Source: Muribaculaceae bacterium (GTDB lineage: Bacteria > Bacteroidota > Bacteroidia > Bacteroidales > Muribaculaceae). Taken from it: a stretch of 23,622 nt of DNA. The position numbers and the translations under genes are program-made. This document shows positions 7,123-16,600 of this stretch, piece by piece; the stretch's first letter is position 1, and each line of letters begins with the position of its first letter. The notes beneath the pieces were generated by a model. The model was not told the origin of the DNA and did no database searches. It saw only the letters and a program-made list of their open reading frames with translations. The stretch lies in contig JAFYCU010000278.1 in NCBI GenBank assembly GCA_017545095.1, forward strand, positions 1-23,622, written 5' to 3'.

Positions 7123-8164
7123 CATTGATGATTATATTACTTTGAAACGCCAAAGCCCCCATTTGTTTATTTTGGGGGCTGGTGCAACGATGGCTGCTAT
7201 ACCCTGTGGAGACAAGTTTGGGCGGAAAAGTTCAGCAATGAATAATTTCCTTTCAAACATTGGCAAGCAGTACCTACTTGATGATATTGAATTGGAAACT
7301 ACATCTACAAACATTGAGGAGATATACTCTGAACTTCACAGAAAATCAGATGACCCAAGATATAAGGAAGTTGCAGATACAATTGAAGATGAAATCTACG
7401 ATTATTTCAGTCAAATGCAATTACCTGATGAGCCGACGATGTACGATTACTTAATCATTTCGTTGCGCCACAAAGATTGCATAGCTTCATTTAATTGGGA
7501 CCCGCTTCTTATACAAGCATATAACCGTGTAAATAAAATAACACGCGATTTGCCTCAAATGGTTTTCTTACATGGTAATGTTGCAGCTGCCATCTGCACA
7601 AAGTGCAATAAATACCAACCTCGGCGCAATGTCCTTTGCTACGATTGCAAAAGCATTCTCCAACCGTCTAAATTGCTATATCCAGTTGAGCATAAAGATT
7701 ATCACACTGATGTTTTTATTGCAGGCCAATGGGCAATTTTTAATGATTTTATAAATCGTGCAGCTCTAATTTCAATATGGGGCTATAGTGCTCCATCATC
7801 TGATATTGAGGCGAAAAACGCTATGCTTGATGCTTATTCATCGCAATTTAGAAAATTAGATGACTTTGAAGTAATAGATGTCAAGTCATACGACGATATT
7901 TACACGACGTGGAACGATTTTTTAAAAGAAAATAACGGCCACTTGAAATACATGAGCAGTCTTTCTGAATCATTGGTCGCAAAATACCCTCGAAGAAGTA
8001 CAGAGGGATACTGCCATCAATATTTGAAAGGCAACTGGAACGGTTCTGCTATTACACTCGATTGTGACGAAACATTCGATGAATTGCAAGAAAAACTCAC
8101 TCCTCTATTAGAGAACGAGGATAACAAAGACTATAGTGTAATCGTAGAAAATTATAAAAGTTAA
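6021..8164. other. AT-rich segment of foreign composition
   Basis: The segment starts inside the helicase-methyltransferase gene and ends with the SIR2 gene. Counted 60-nt lines give 62% GC just before it (5881-5940) and 27% inside it (6241-6300). The next gene returns to 55% at 8221-8280. Codon choice shifts the same way (AAA, ATT, TTA become frequent). It is best explained as DNA gained together: a new methyltransferase specificity half plus the SIR2 gene. No insertion sequence or repeats bound it. Confidence 0.65.
7109..8164 (+). CDS. SIR2-family protein with intact zinc ribbon
   Basis: 351 aa from ATG 7109. Sirtuin NAD-binding signatures are present: 'ILGAGAT' (21-27), 'SFNWDP' (127-132, the N-x-D motif), HG at 155-156 (catalytic His) and 'GYSAPSSD' (225-232). 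Between them C163-x2-C166 and C177-x2-C180 form a zinc ribbon as in true sirtuins. Many defence SIR2 proteins (ThsA, DSR, Avs5) act as NADases, and as I recall many lack this ribbon, so both NAD depletion and protein deacylation remain possible. The gene overlaps the end of the methyltransferase gene by 14 nt, indicating coupled translation, and shares its AT-rich composition. ATG 7115 is an alternative start, and a TTG at 7106 is less likely. The C-terminal third (about 245-351) has no recognised motif and may sense the trigger. Confidence 0.85.
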   Translation: MDMNSIDDYITLKRQSPHLFILGAGATMAAIPCGDKFGRKSSAMNNFLSNIGKQYLLDDIELETTSTNIEEIYSELHRKSDDPRYKEVADTIEDEIYDYFSQMQLPDEPTMYDYLIISLRHKDCIASFNWDPLLIQAYNRVNKITRDLPQMVFLHGNVAAAICTKCNKYQPRRNVLCYDCKSILQPSKLLYPVEHKDYHTDVFIAGQWAIFNDFINRAALISIWGYSAPSSDIEAKNAMLDAYSSQFRKLDDFEVIDVKSYDDIYTTWNDFLKENNGHLKYMSSLSESLVAKYPRRSTEGYCHQYLKGNWNGSAITLDCDETFDELQEKLTPLLENEDNKDYSVIVENYKS

Positions 8165-8167
8165 TCT

Positions 8168-9133
8168 ATGGCAACGAAACTGAATTTATCAAATATAGAG
8201 ATTGTTCCTTTGCGAGACTGCTGGGACAATGAGGCGAGCGACTTCACTCCGTGGCTTGCCGAGGAAAAGAATATCGCTCAACTTGCCGAGTCAATCGGTC
8301 TGTCGGAACTTGTGGTCGAATCGCAAGAGAAACCCGTCGGGCCTTTCCGTGCCGACATTTTATGCAAAGACTCAAGCAACGACCATTATGTGCTCATTGA
8401 GAATCAACTTGAAAAAACCGACCACAACCACCTCGGACAAATCCTCACCTATGCTGCCGGTCTTGATGCTGTGACCATCATCTGGATTGCCGAGCGATTC
8501 ACCGAGGAACACCGTGCCGCCATCGACTGGCTCAACCGCATCACCGATAGTGACTTCAATTTCTTCGGCATTGAAATCCAACTATTGAAGATTGGTACAA
8601 GTGGCGATGTGGCACCGAGATTTAATGTCATCGCCAAGCCCAACGACTGGTCAAGGGATGTGCGTAATTCCACCAAAAACGCATCAGACAACTATACTGA
8701 TGGGCAAAATGCAAAATTGAGCTTTTGGACTGCTTTCAGGGAATTTATGGACAACAATCCATCAAGTCATTTCCGCCCACACCGTCCGTCACGCGACCAT
8801 TGGATGAGCATAGCCATAGGCCGTGCCAATTTCCAAATCAATCTCACCGTAAATTCAAGGGAGAATAAAGTTGCCATTCAACTGTGGATTTCTGATGACC
8901 CGGACAAGAAATTTTTTGATGCCCTGCTAACGCATAAGGATAATGCTGAAGCATCAATAGGAGCTACCCTTGATTGGCGGCGACTTGATGGCAAAAAGAC
9001 ATCAAGCATTGACCTCTATCGCTTGAATAGCGACTTCACCGACCCTGCACAATATCAAGAAATATTCGCTTGGTACAAGGATTATACTGAACGTTTTATT
9101 AAGTTCTTTAAGCCTATTATCAAGAAACTATAA
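8168..9133 (+). CDS. DUF4268 / PD-(D/E)XK nuclease-like protein
   Basis: 321 aa, starting 3 nt after the SIR2 stop. The N-terminal half has the pattern of a PD-(D/E)XK fold: E51, then 'FRADILC' with D63, then 'VLIENQLEKTDHNHLGQ' with E78-N-Q80. Proteins with 'IENQ.....DH.HLGQ...Y' are typical of the family whose C-terminal half is called DUF4268, here about 185-321 ('FWTAFREFMDN...', ending with a conserved DUF4268-like 'DWRRLDGKKTSSIDLY'). Q replaces the usual K of the active site; this is seen in other members and does not prove inactivity. These genes are often found beside restriction systems and alone in defence islands. GC content is clearly higher than in its two neighbours, SIR2 and ApeA, so it probably has a separate origin. 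The target is unknown. Confidence 0.8.
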   Translation: MATKLNLSNIEIVPLRDCWDNEASDFTPWLAEEKNIAQLAESIGLSELVVESQEKPVGPFRADILCKDSSNDHYVLIENQLEKTDHNHLGQILTYAAGLDAVTIIWIAERFTEEHRAAIDWLNRITDSDFNFFGIEIQLLKIGTSGDVAPRFNVIAKPNDWSRDVRNSTKNASDNYTDGQNAKLSFWTAFREFMDNNPSSHFRPHRPSRDHWMSIAIGRANFQINLTVNSRENKVAIQLWISDDPDKKFFDALLTHKDNAEASIGATLDWRRLDGKKTSSIDLYRLNSDFTDPAQYQEIFAWYKDYTERFIKFFKPIIKKL

Positions 9134-9140
9134 AAAGACG

Positions 9141-10400
9141 ATGACAGAACAAATCGAGATAAGAGGTATTTGGTGGCTTCCCGACAACGAAGATAAAAAA
9201 ATTGCGGGAATAGTGAATTATATACCAACTGAATCTATTAAGCTTGAACTCATCGGCAGTTTTTATGACGATGACTTAGCAATGTTTAATTCTGATAGAC
9301 GGCAACCAATAATCTGGGGAGAGTCTTCAGATGGTAAAGACATCACTTTAATAGATTGCTTTTCTTCATTATCATGGCATTCGAATTGCTCTTTCTCACT
9401 ATTAAAATTTAGTGTTTGTTATGTAATTATAGGCAAGCATATTAGCTCTTTTGAAGAAGCATTTATTTCCCAAGCTACTATTCAGTATGATGAATTAACT
9501 CTATGGTATTGCCCTGATATAATTAAATATAGCTTAAAAAAGAGCCAAAATGACAATTTGGTTTGGGATAAAATCACAAATGCAAACAATGATAAATTCA
9601 TTGTTAATGCCCATATCAACGATGTTAAGCTAGCGCTTGTCCCTAAACCATTGTTCGAGACAAAGCTACGTCAGCCACGCATGATTGTTGAACAAAGAAC
9701 AGATCTGGTGATACAAGCTGATGGCAAGATTAGTTTGCAGAATATTTTAAACATAAATAGTCAGTTTGAGCAGTTCCTTTCAATAGCCACTTTATCGCAA
9801 GTCCAATGCAAAAAGATTAGTCTAAATGATGACAATTCTAAATCCTCAATCGAATTACTTCATAATTTCTTTAGGAGAAAATATTCACCAAAATTAAAAA
9901 GTGAATACTATCTTTTTGGATTTAACGAAATAGGATGCCGTTTTAATGATGTCATAAAAGAATGGTTTGACAAGTCGGACAAAATTTACCCTATTATAAG
10001 TCATTTTATAACAAGTATTAGTCAGACAAAAACTTTCAGTAGTGCGGACTTTCTTACCGTTGTTCAAGCATTAGAGGGCTACTATTTTCGCTTTGAAAAA
10101 AGCAACGACGATTTCAGTAACGTTCTTAGATATTATAGTGATGAGTTTAAGTTTATTTCAAACATTAATTTTGATGAATCCGAAATCGCTAAAATTAAAG
10201 ATTCAAGGCATTTTTATACGCATCTTTTACCTGATGGGAAGAAACAGAATGTCATCGTAGATGGAATTGAATTGTTGAAATATTTCAAAAAACTGCGCAT
10301 TCATTTGCTTTGTATTGTCCTTAGATTAATTGGATTTGATGATAATAAGATAAAAACAATCATTGAGAATTGCCGAAACGCAATTCTTAGGCAAGCATGA
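9141..10400 (+). CDS. apeA: ApeA-like anti-phage HEPN ribonuclease
   Basis: 419 aa, 7 nt after the DUF4268 gene. The N-terminal half (about 1-220) opens with 'IRGIWWLPDN', typical of the ApeA N-terminal domain. The C-terminal half is helical and holds the HEPN signature R356-x4-H361 ('RHFYTH'), the catalytic motif of metal-independent RNases. ApeA was identified as a single-gene phage-defence protein with a HEPN domain, and is expected to cut RNA on infection and stop growth. The active residues are intact. The gene is strongly AT rich (a 60-nt line at 9841 counts 23% GC) between GC-richer genes, a sign of transfer as an independent cassette. Its TGA overlaps the ATG of the HNH gene by 4 nt (ATGA), so it is translated with the downstream part. 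The assignment rests on the N-terminal motif and HEPN position. Confidence 0.8.
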   Translation: MTEQIEIRGIWWLPDNEDKKIAGIVNYIPTESIKLELIGSFYDDDLAMFNSDRRQPIIWGESSDGKDITLIDCFSSLSWHSNCSFSLLKFSVCYVIIGKHISSFEEAFISQATIQYDELTLWYCPDIIKYSLKKSQNDNLVWDKITNANNDKFIVNAHINDVKLALVPKPLFETKLRQPRMIVEQRTDLVIQADGKISLQNILNINSQFEQFLSIATLSQVQCKKISLNDDNSKSSIELLHNFFRRKYSPKLKSEYYLFGFNEIGCRFNDVIKEWFDKSDKIYPIISHFITSISQTKTFSSADFLTVVQALEGYYFRFEKSNDDFSNVLRYYSDEFKFISNINFDESEIAKIKDSRHFYTHLLPDGKKQNVIVDGIELLKYFKKLRIHLLCIVLRLIGFDDNKIKTIIENCRNAILRQA

Positions 10401-11137
10401 ATATGGCGGGCGAGGAGAAGAAATATACGGCGGAGAACTTGCGGCCGAGGTTCCGTGAGTTTTTGGAGGCGACCCACACGGGCGATGTGGACGGCCTGAT
10501 GGAGTATGCCGAACAAGAGTTGCCGCAGGTGCTGCGCATCTACTTCGGCGTGCAGTGCGCCGAGGTGTACTCGCTCCGCGACCGCCGTGCGCTTGAGGAC
10601 GCTCGCTCGCGTGTGCAGACCGACCCCGCCCTGCGTGAGGCGAACATCGCCAGCGGCAGCCGCCTCTCGCAAGCGTTGAAGATGTACGCCGCTTTCTTGC
10701 AGACGAAATACTTCCAAGAGAAGTTTCCCGCCAAGAAAAAGGCGAAGCCCACACCGCGCCCGGCACAGCCCGAGCCACAGCCCCGTGAGCTGACCGAGGG
10801 CACAAAGAAACATATCGAAACAGAGCGAGCCTGGCGCAACCCCGAACTGCGAAAAGCTTGCCTCGCCCACTACGGCTACCAGTGCCAGTGCTGCGGCATG
10901 GACTTCGAGGCGCTGTACGGCGAAGCCGGCACACGCTTCATTGAGGTGCACCACCTGAAACCCATCTCGACCTACGACGGCGAGCATGAGGTGAACCCAC
11001 TCACCGACCTTGTGCCGTTGTGCAGCAACTGCCACTCGATGATACACCGAGGCGAGAACGGCACCATGACATTGAAAGAATTACGCAACCGCTACAAAGG
11101 ACCGACATGGGAGATAGCAACAAAGATGGAAGACTGA
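10397..11137 (+). CDS. HNH endonuclease
   Basis: 246 aa. The N-terminal part (about 1-110) is helical and unrecognised. A Pro-rich linker lies at about 112-131. The C-terminal HNH domain begins near 145: C163-x-C165-C166 supplies the first zinc pair, 'IEVHHLKPIS' (182-191) holds the catalytic His pair 185-186, then 'NPLTDLVPLCSNCHSMIHR' (200-218) gives C209-x2-C212 and the last His residues. This is the layout of McrA-type HNH nucleases, which nick or cut DNA, often modified DNA. The ATG overlaps the ApeA stop (ATGA), and the 3' end overlaps the next gene by 31 nt. GC rises to 65% in the line at 10441. It is the best candidate for the DNA-cutting subunit of the locus. The N-terminal part may bind the 843-aa or helicase protein (inference). 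Confidence 0.88.
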   Translation: MNMAGEEKKYTAENLRPRFREFLEATHTGDVDGLMEYAEQELPQVLRIYFGVQCAEVYSLRDRRALEDARSRVQTDPALREANIASGSRLSQALKMYAAFLQTKYFQEKFPAKKKAKPTPRPAQPEPQPRELTEGTKKHIETERAWRNPELRKACLAHYGYQCQCCGMDFEALYGEAGTRFIEVHHLKPISTYDGEHEVNPLTDLVPLCSNCHSMIHRGENGTMTLKELRNRYKGPTWEIATKMED

Positions 11138-13638
11138 GCAGCGAACTGACCACAAAAATCGCCGCGCTCGACGCCGCACGCCCCTGGGTGTGGCAGCTGC
11201 GGTTGAACGCTAGCGAGTTCGACGAGCTGGAGACGGCTGTCACCGCCCAAAGCACCGACCGGCTGCATGGTGAGCAGCCGTGGGCCGCGGCACTGCTTGT
11301 CTATCTCGCCGAGTGGTACAAGCGGCGCTATCAAAGCGGCAACTCGTGTCCGCTACTCGACGCTCGCCCCGACATCAAGCTCGAAACCGCTTGGAAAACG
11401 TCGAGCTTCGCTTGGAAAAGGCTCGTCTATAGCGACGAGGGCGGCAACCGCCGTTGGCTCTACTCGGCCTACGTGCTGGGCGGCCTCGCCATTCGCCATG
11501 AGTTGGGGCGCAACGATAAGCTGCGCTTCCTCAAAGCCCTGTGCCGCATCTACCACCACGACGATTACACCCTCGAAAACATCGAGGACGCATCACGCGC
11601 CATCAGTTTCCGCCAGAGCGTGAAGCGGCACAGTCTGCACGACTATATGCAGGAAATCCTGAACGGCAAACTGCCGTTCAACGACGAAGACCTTGCCGAC
11701 GGCAGCGAGGTGAACCGCTTCGTGACCGCCATGCGCACCGCCAACGACGAGGTGATGCGCGACAAGTTCCGTCTGGAATGGGTCATCACCAACGCTCCGG
11801 GCTACACCACCATGTCGCGCACGCTGCGCCTGTGGTTGCGCCCCGAGGAAGTGCGCGGTGGCTTGCACCAATACCTGCGCTACGACCGTATGTCGCTGTG
11901 GGGCATTGCGCACCCCGAGCAACTGAAATCGCTCAAGGTGGGAGTGCGCTTTCTGCACGGCGGCAATGCCGTGGCCGATGTGGACTGGAGCCATGCGCCC
12001 ATCACCTTCTCCAACACCGGCGATGAGGAAACCGGCTTTGTGGCCGTGGGTGTTGAACGTTTTGCCAACTGCGGCGATGTGCCCACGGCATGGTTCGACA
12101 GCCTGGCAATCGTGGCCATGGACAACAACGGCAAGGAATATGAGTTGCAGCGCGAGGCTTCGCCCGACCTGCTGCAGCTGTGGCGCATCGGCGGCAGCGT
12201 TGACCAATGGACGAGCCTGCAGAACGCCCAGCGTGAAACCGCCGTGGTGTTCAGCGGCCAGTGGCACCTGCAAATCGCCTCGACCAGCGAGCCGGTGGAG
12301 TTCAAGCCCTTCCGCTCCAAGCGGCACGGCAAGAGCGAGCCGTGGGGCTGGTATCTCATCTACGACAAAGCCACCCTCACAAGCGGCGACCGCGAGCTGA
12401 CGCTCTACAACCGCCAGGGCTATGACCGCATCGCCACACGGCTCTACCACGACACCATCCACTACAAGGACGGCGGCTATGTGAAGTGGATTGACGAAAA
12501 GTATGGCGACGAGGAACTGCTGCCGCTCATCTTCGGCAGCGACGACGTGATAGCCCGCCACTTCGCCACCAAAGACGACATCACCCGGGCCAATCCCGAT
12601 GAAGACACCGAGATTGAGCTGCTGGAATACAAGCAAGGCGCGTACTTCACCGAATGGACGGCCGACAGCCGACCGCCATACGGCAAAGTCACGCTGCGCC
12701 TCACCGTGAAAGGGCGGCAACTGCCCAACTTTGAGGCTTGCTACCTGCCACGCCTTGACGGGGCGCAGCCCATCGTGCGCGACTTCGACAACTGCGCCAT
12801 CCGTTACGCCACCATCGGCGACAACGGCAGCGTGACAGAGGCCGTCAAGCAAGATGAAATCCCGCTTGACTTCAAGCCGCTGCACCCCACCGTGTCGCTG
12901 CACATCGGCAGCGCAGAGGTGGAAGTCTATCGTCCCACGCTGATTAAAGAAGTGTACCTCGGTGGTAAGGTGATCAACTATCTTGACGACGGAGAGCAGC
13001 TGAACCTGCCCGTCATCTACCGCCGGCGCACGGCCATCGCCGATTTCAGCCGTCAAGGTTACCGCCACTACTCGTGCGGCAACCTCGCCGGCCTGTTTGC
13101 CGAGCCGTTTATCAACATCAGCGGCAATCCCGACAAAGGCATGGCGGCACTGGCGGCATGGGAGAAAGGCATGAGATACCCTGCCACGGCACTCGATGCG
13201 CTCGCGCCCGAATTTCTGTACTTGGTTTTCGGCGGCACAAAGAATGAAAAACCTGCCGACGGTGAGCAATTCCTGTTCTGGAACTACGCCGAGGGTACCG
13301 AGCCGATTGCTGTGGACTATGATGATACCGCAGTGCGCGACCGCTGGGGCATCATCTTCCAAGACCTGCGAAACGCCAAGTCGCTGACCTGCCGTTTTCC
13401 CCTGATGAATGACACCGACACATGGGCCGAGGAATATGACTATATTTCAGTGCCCGACTGCTTCAGGCAAGCAGTGAAGCACAATTTGTACTTCTTTGTG
13501 TTCATGCCGTTGCGCGGGCTCTCGAAACGAGACTTCGAGGAGCAGATCCGCAAGCCGCTACTCGAACTGCGCGGCGGCGAACTCACCGACGAAGACCTTG
13601 ACGGCTTCGAGCGGTTTGCCGAAGAAATAATTCAGTAA
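11107..13638 (+). CDS. Unrecognised 843-aa protein, possible DruH-type partner of the DruE-like helicase
   Basis: I do not recognise a catalytic domain. The start ATG 11107 is preceded by AAAGGA; a GTG at 11020 would extend 29 residues deep into the HNH gene and is rejected. Residues about 1-260 look mainly helical, with Trp/Arg-rich motifs such as 'WVWQLRL' and 'LLVYLAEWYKRRY'. About 270-720 looks mostly beta, with many short strands and 'GWYLIYDKATLTSGDRELTLYNRQ'. The C-terminus is acidic. There is no signal peptide, membrane helix, Walker or nuclease motif. It ends 18 nt before the 2108-aa helicase gene. A large unknown protein directly before DruE is the layout of type III Druantia (DruH-DruE), so a DruH equivalent is plausible, but I base this on position and size only. 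Confidence 0.5.
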   Translation: MGDSNKDGRLSSELTTKIAALDAARPWVWQLRLNASEFDELETAVTAQSTDRLHGEQPWAAALLVYLAEWYKRRYQSGNSCPLLDARPDIKLETAWKTSSFAWKRLVYSDEGGNRRWLYSAYVLGGLAIRHELGRNDKLRFLKALCRIYHHDDYTLENIEDASRAISFRQSVKRHSLHDYMQEILNGKLPFNDEDLADGSEVNRFVTAMRTANDEVMRDKFRLEWVITNAPGYTTMSRTLRLWLRPEEVRGGLHQYLRYDRMSLWGIAHPEQLKSLKVGVRFLHGGNAVADVDWSHAPITFSNTGDEETGFVAVGVERFANCGDVPTAWFDSLAIVAMDNNGKEYELQREASPDLLQLWRIGGSVDQWTSLQNAQRETAVVFSGQWHLQIASTSEPVEFKPFRSKRHGKSEPWGWYLIYDKATLTSGDRELTLYNRQGYDRIATRLYHDTIHYKDGGYVKWIDEKYGDEELLPLIFGSDDVIARHFATKDDITRANPDEDTEIELLEYKQGAYFTEWTADSRPPYGKVTLRLTVKGRQLPNFEACYLPRLDGAQPIVRDFDNCAIRYATIGDNGSVTEAVKQDEIPLDFKPLHPTVSLHIGSAEVEVYRPTLIKEVYLGGKVINYLDDGEQLNLPVIYRRRTAIADFSRQGYRHYSCGNLAGLFAEPFINISGNPDKGMAALAAWEKGMRYPATALDALAPEFLYLVFGGTKNEKPADGEQFLFWNYAEGTEPIAVDYDDTAVRDRWGIIFQDLRNAKSLTCRFPLMNDTDTWAEEYDYISVPDCFRQAVKHNLYFFVFMPLRGLSKRDFEEQIRKPLLELRGGELTDEDLDGFERFAEEIIQ

Positions 13639-13656
13639 CCACATAAACTACGATAT

Positions 13657-16600
13657 ATGAACTTTGCCGAGTTATATAAAAATAATCGCATCGCAGTCGA
13701 GAAAACCATGCTCTCGATGTGGTGCGGTGAGTCAAGCAACGACAGCCAGGCCAGCTACATCGCGCAACTGCGCAAGCTGATTGGCGACCTGTTCGCCCCC
13801 CACAACGCCGAGCCGGTGGTGCAGTGCATGAACAGCTACCTGCCCGTGCACAGCGTGACGGCTGCCGAGGCCGAGGCCATCGTGGGCAACCTGTGGCGCA
13901 AGACCTTGCCCAAAGGCAAGTATTACGCCCCCTACGAGCATCAGTATCTATCGTGGGACAACCTGCTGCGCCGCACGGTTGAGATAAAGGGCGAGCAAAA
14001 GCCCAAGTCAATCTGTGTGACCACGGGCACAGGTTCGGGTAAGACCGAGTGCTTCATGTTGCCGCTGGTCTATGACCTGCTGCAGCAAGGAGCAGGTGAT
14101 GTGGTGCAAAGCCGCACCATCAAGGCCATCTTCCTCTATCCGCTCAACGCGCTCATGGAAGACCAGAAAGAGCGACTGGAACAGCTGCTCGAAGGCACCA
14201 ATCTCACCTACACGGTGTATAATGGCGACCTTCCCGAGAACGAGCCGAAAGCCGATGACAATTCAACCGAGGCCAACCGACTTCGCGCACGCATCAAGCA
14301 ACTGCGAGGCGAATATGTTGACGAGGCGACCGGCGAGACGAAATACCGTTTCGGCAAAATGCTCTATACCCGCAGACAGGTGCGGCAGACACCGCCCGAC
14401 ATCCTGCTCACTAACCCCACGATGCTCGAATACATCCTGCTTCGTGGCACCGACGCGGCGCTCATCGACCCCAAGCAGCAAAGTCTGCGCTGGGTAGCCA
14501 TCGACGAGACCCACACCTACACCGGTGCGGGTGCCGCCGAGTTGGCATTGCTGCTGCGCCGTGTGTTGCTGGCTTTCAACGTGGACGCCGCCGATGTGCG
14601 CTTTGCCACTTCATCGGCTACTTTCGGCAACACCGACGACCCGGAGAAAGCCAAAGAAGAAACCAAGAAACTGCGCAAATTCATCGCCGGCATCACAGGT
14701 CTGAGCACCAAGCAAGTTGAAGTGATTGGCGGCAAGCGCGTGGGCGAGGACAACATTCCGCATGGCGAAGACGAGCAACGCTGGAAAACCATCTTTGCCA
14801 AAGATTTCGTTCCGCTGAATGAGTTGTTCCCCGAGACCGCCGATGTTGAGACACAGCTTCGGCTCGTCGATGAAATGTGCGAGCGTGAGGAAGTGCGCTA
14901 TCGTGCCGCTGGACAACCCGTGCCCGACATGAAGCTCAAAGTACACTATTTCTACCGCGTGCCCAACAACGGCTTATTTGTGCGCCTGACCGAGCACGCC
15001 GACGGCTCGTTCCGCATCTATACGCAAACACCCAACGACGGCAACGAAGTGCCGCTGCTGGAGTTGAGCCGCTGCAAGAATTGCGGCGAATATGTGGCAG
15101 TGGGCATGGTTGACACCAACGAATGGAAATACAAGTCGGTCGCTGCCGATGACAGCGATATGTTCGACTTGCCCGACCCCGACGACGAGGACGGTGACTT
15201 GAAATACATTATCTTCGCATTGTCGAACCAGGCAAACAGCCATGGCGATAACAATGTGAAGTTCAAGGTCGATGGCGACCAACTCATCCAAGTGCAGCCC
15301 GGTGAAATCAAGCCCGGAGAGTGGCACGTGGTGGGCAACACCCAGTGCCGTTGCCCCTATTGCAACAGCAAGCAGTCGCGCGCACGCACCAACGAGAAAG
15401 ACATGGAGAACGACGCTTCGGGCAATCTGGAAGACACCCGAATGATGAAGTTCCGCTTGTCGGCCGACTTCATCAGCCGTCTGCTCGCTCCATCGGTGCT
15501 TGACCAGCTCGACAAAGCCGAACCGCCCACCGATGGCTCAATCATGCTGCACGATGGACAGCAATTCATCAGCTTTGTCGATAGCCGTCAGGCTGCCGCC
15601 AAAGCCACGCTCAAGCAGAACCTTGAGCAAGAAAGGATGTGGCTATACAGCACCATCTACACCGAATTGTGCCGCCGCAAAGCCGATGCCGAGAAACAGA
15701 AGAAGATTGTGGACGAGTTGACGAAGAAAATGCGTCAATATGACGATGACTCCGATGAATATGAGGCATTGTTCCAGCAGCGCAAGAAAGAAAGGGCAAA
15801 GCTCAAAGACAGCATCTCGTGGATGGAGATTGCCGAACTGCTGAAAAACGACCGCCATTGCAAAACATTCTGCTCGCAATTCATCAAACGGTCGATCGAC
15901 AGCGACGAGCTGAACGACGACGGCACAATCCCTGACATCATCGTCAGGCGATATGTGCAAAGCATCATGATGATGTACTTGGCAAAGCACCTCACCTCGG
16001 CGGCATCGTTCGAGACGATGGGCTTGTTCCAGACCTGCTACCCGCAGCTCATGAACATCAAGGAACTGCCGAAAGCCGTGGAGCAGTTCAATGAACTCAT
16101 GGAGAATGAGGCGAACACCATCACCCTCGAAGATTGGCGTGACCTCATTCAAGTGTTCATTGACTACAACATCAGGAGTAACCAGTCCTTCTTCTTACGC
16201 ATCAGCGACACTGACCCCATCGACATCTTCAAGTGCCAGCGTTTCGCCACAGAGAGGCCGCGCCGCCGTCCGGCTCGCAAGCCTGTGATGGAGGAGGGCA
16301 AGCTCACGCAGTCGCGTGTGGCCCGCTATTTGTGCCAGCTCATTGTGCGCGACGACAACACCATGACATTGAACGATGCCTATAACGAATATTTCGACAG
16401 CATCAGCAATGTTGTCGATGCCCTGTGGGAGACCGTTCAAGTGCCCGAGAACAAGATTCTGGAAACGGCCACGAACTACGATGAGGACGACGCAAGGCAC
16501 GTTCCCGAGCGCGGTGATGTGCTTCGTATGAACCTCACCAACATCAGTTTCAAGCTCTATGAGAACGTGTATCTGTGTGACACGACTACCGACAGTGCCG

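Noticed and set aside
11020..11106. GTG start giving the 843-aa protein 29 more residues
   Set aside because: It lies deep in the HNH-domain coding sequence, whose frame is clearly real; ATG 11107 has AAAGGA upstream.
11593..13362. 589-aa open frame on the minus strand (and 444 aa at 3742-5076, 394 aa at 2096-3280, 356 aa at 1016-2086)
   Set aside because: These are mirror frames of GC-rich plus-strand genes; their translations are low-complexity, rich in V, G, H and L, with no recognisable domain.
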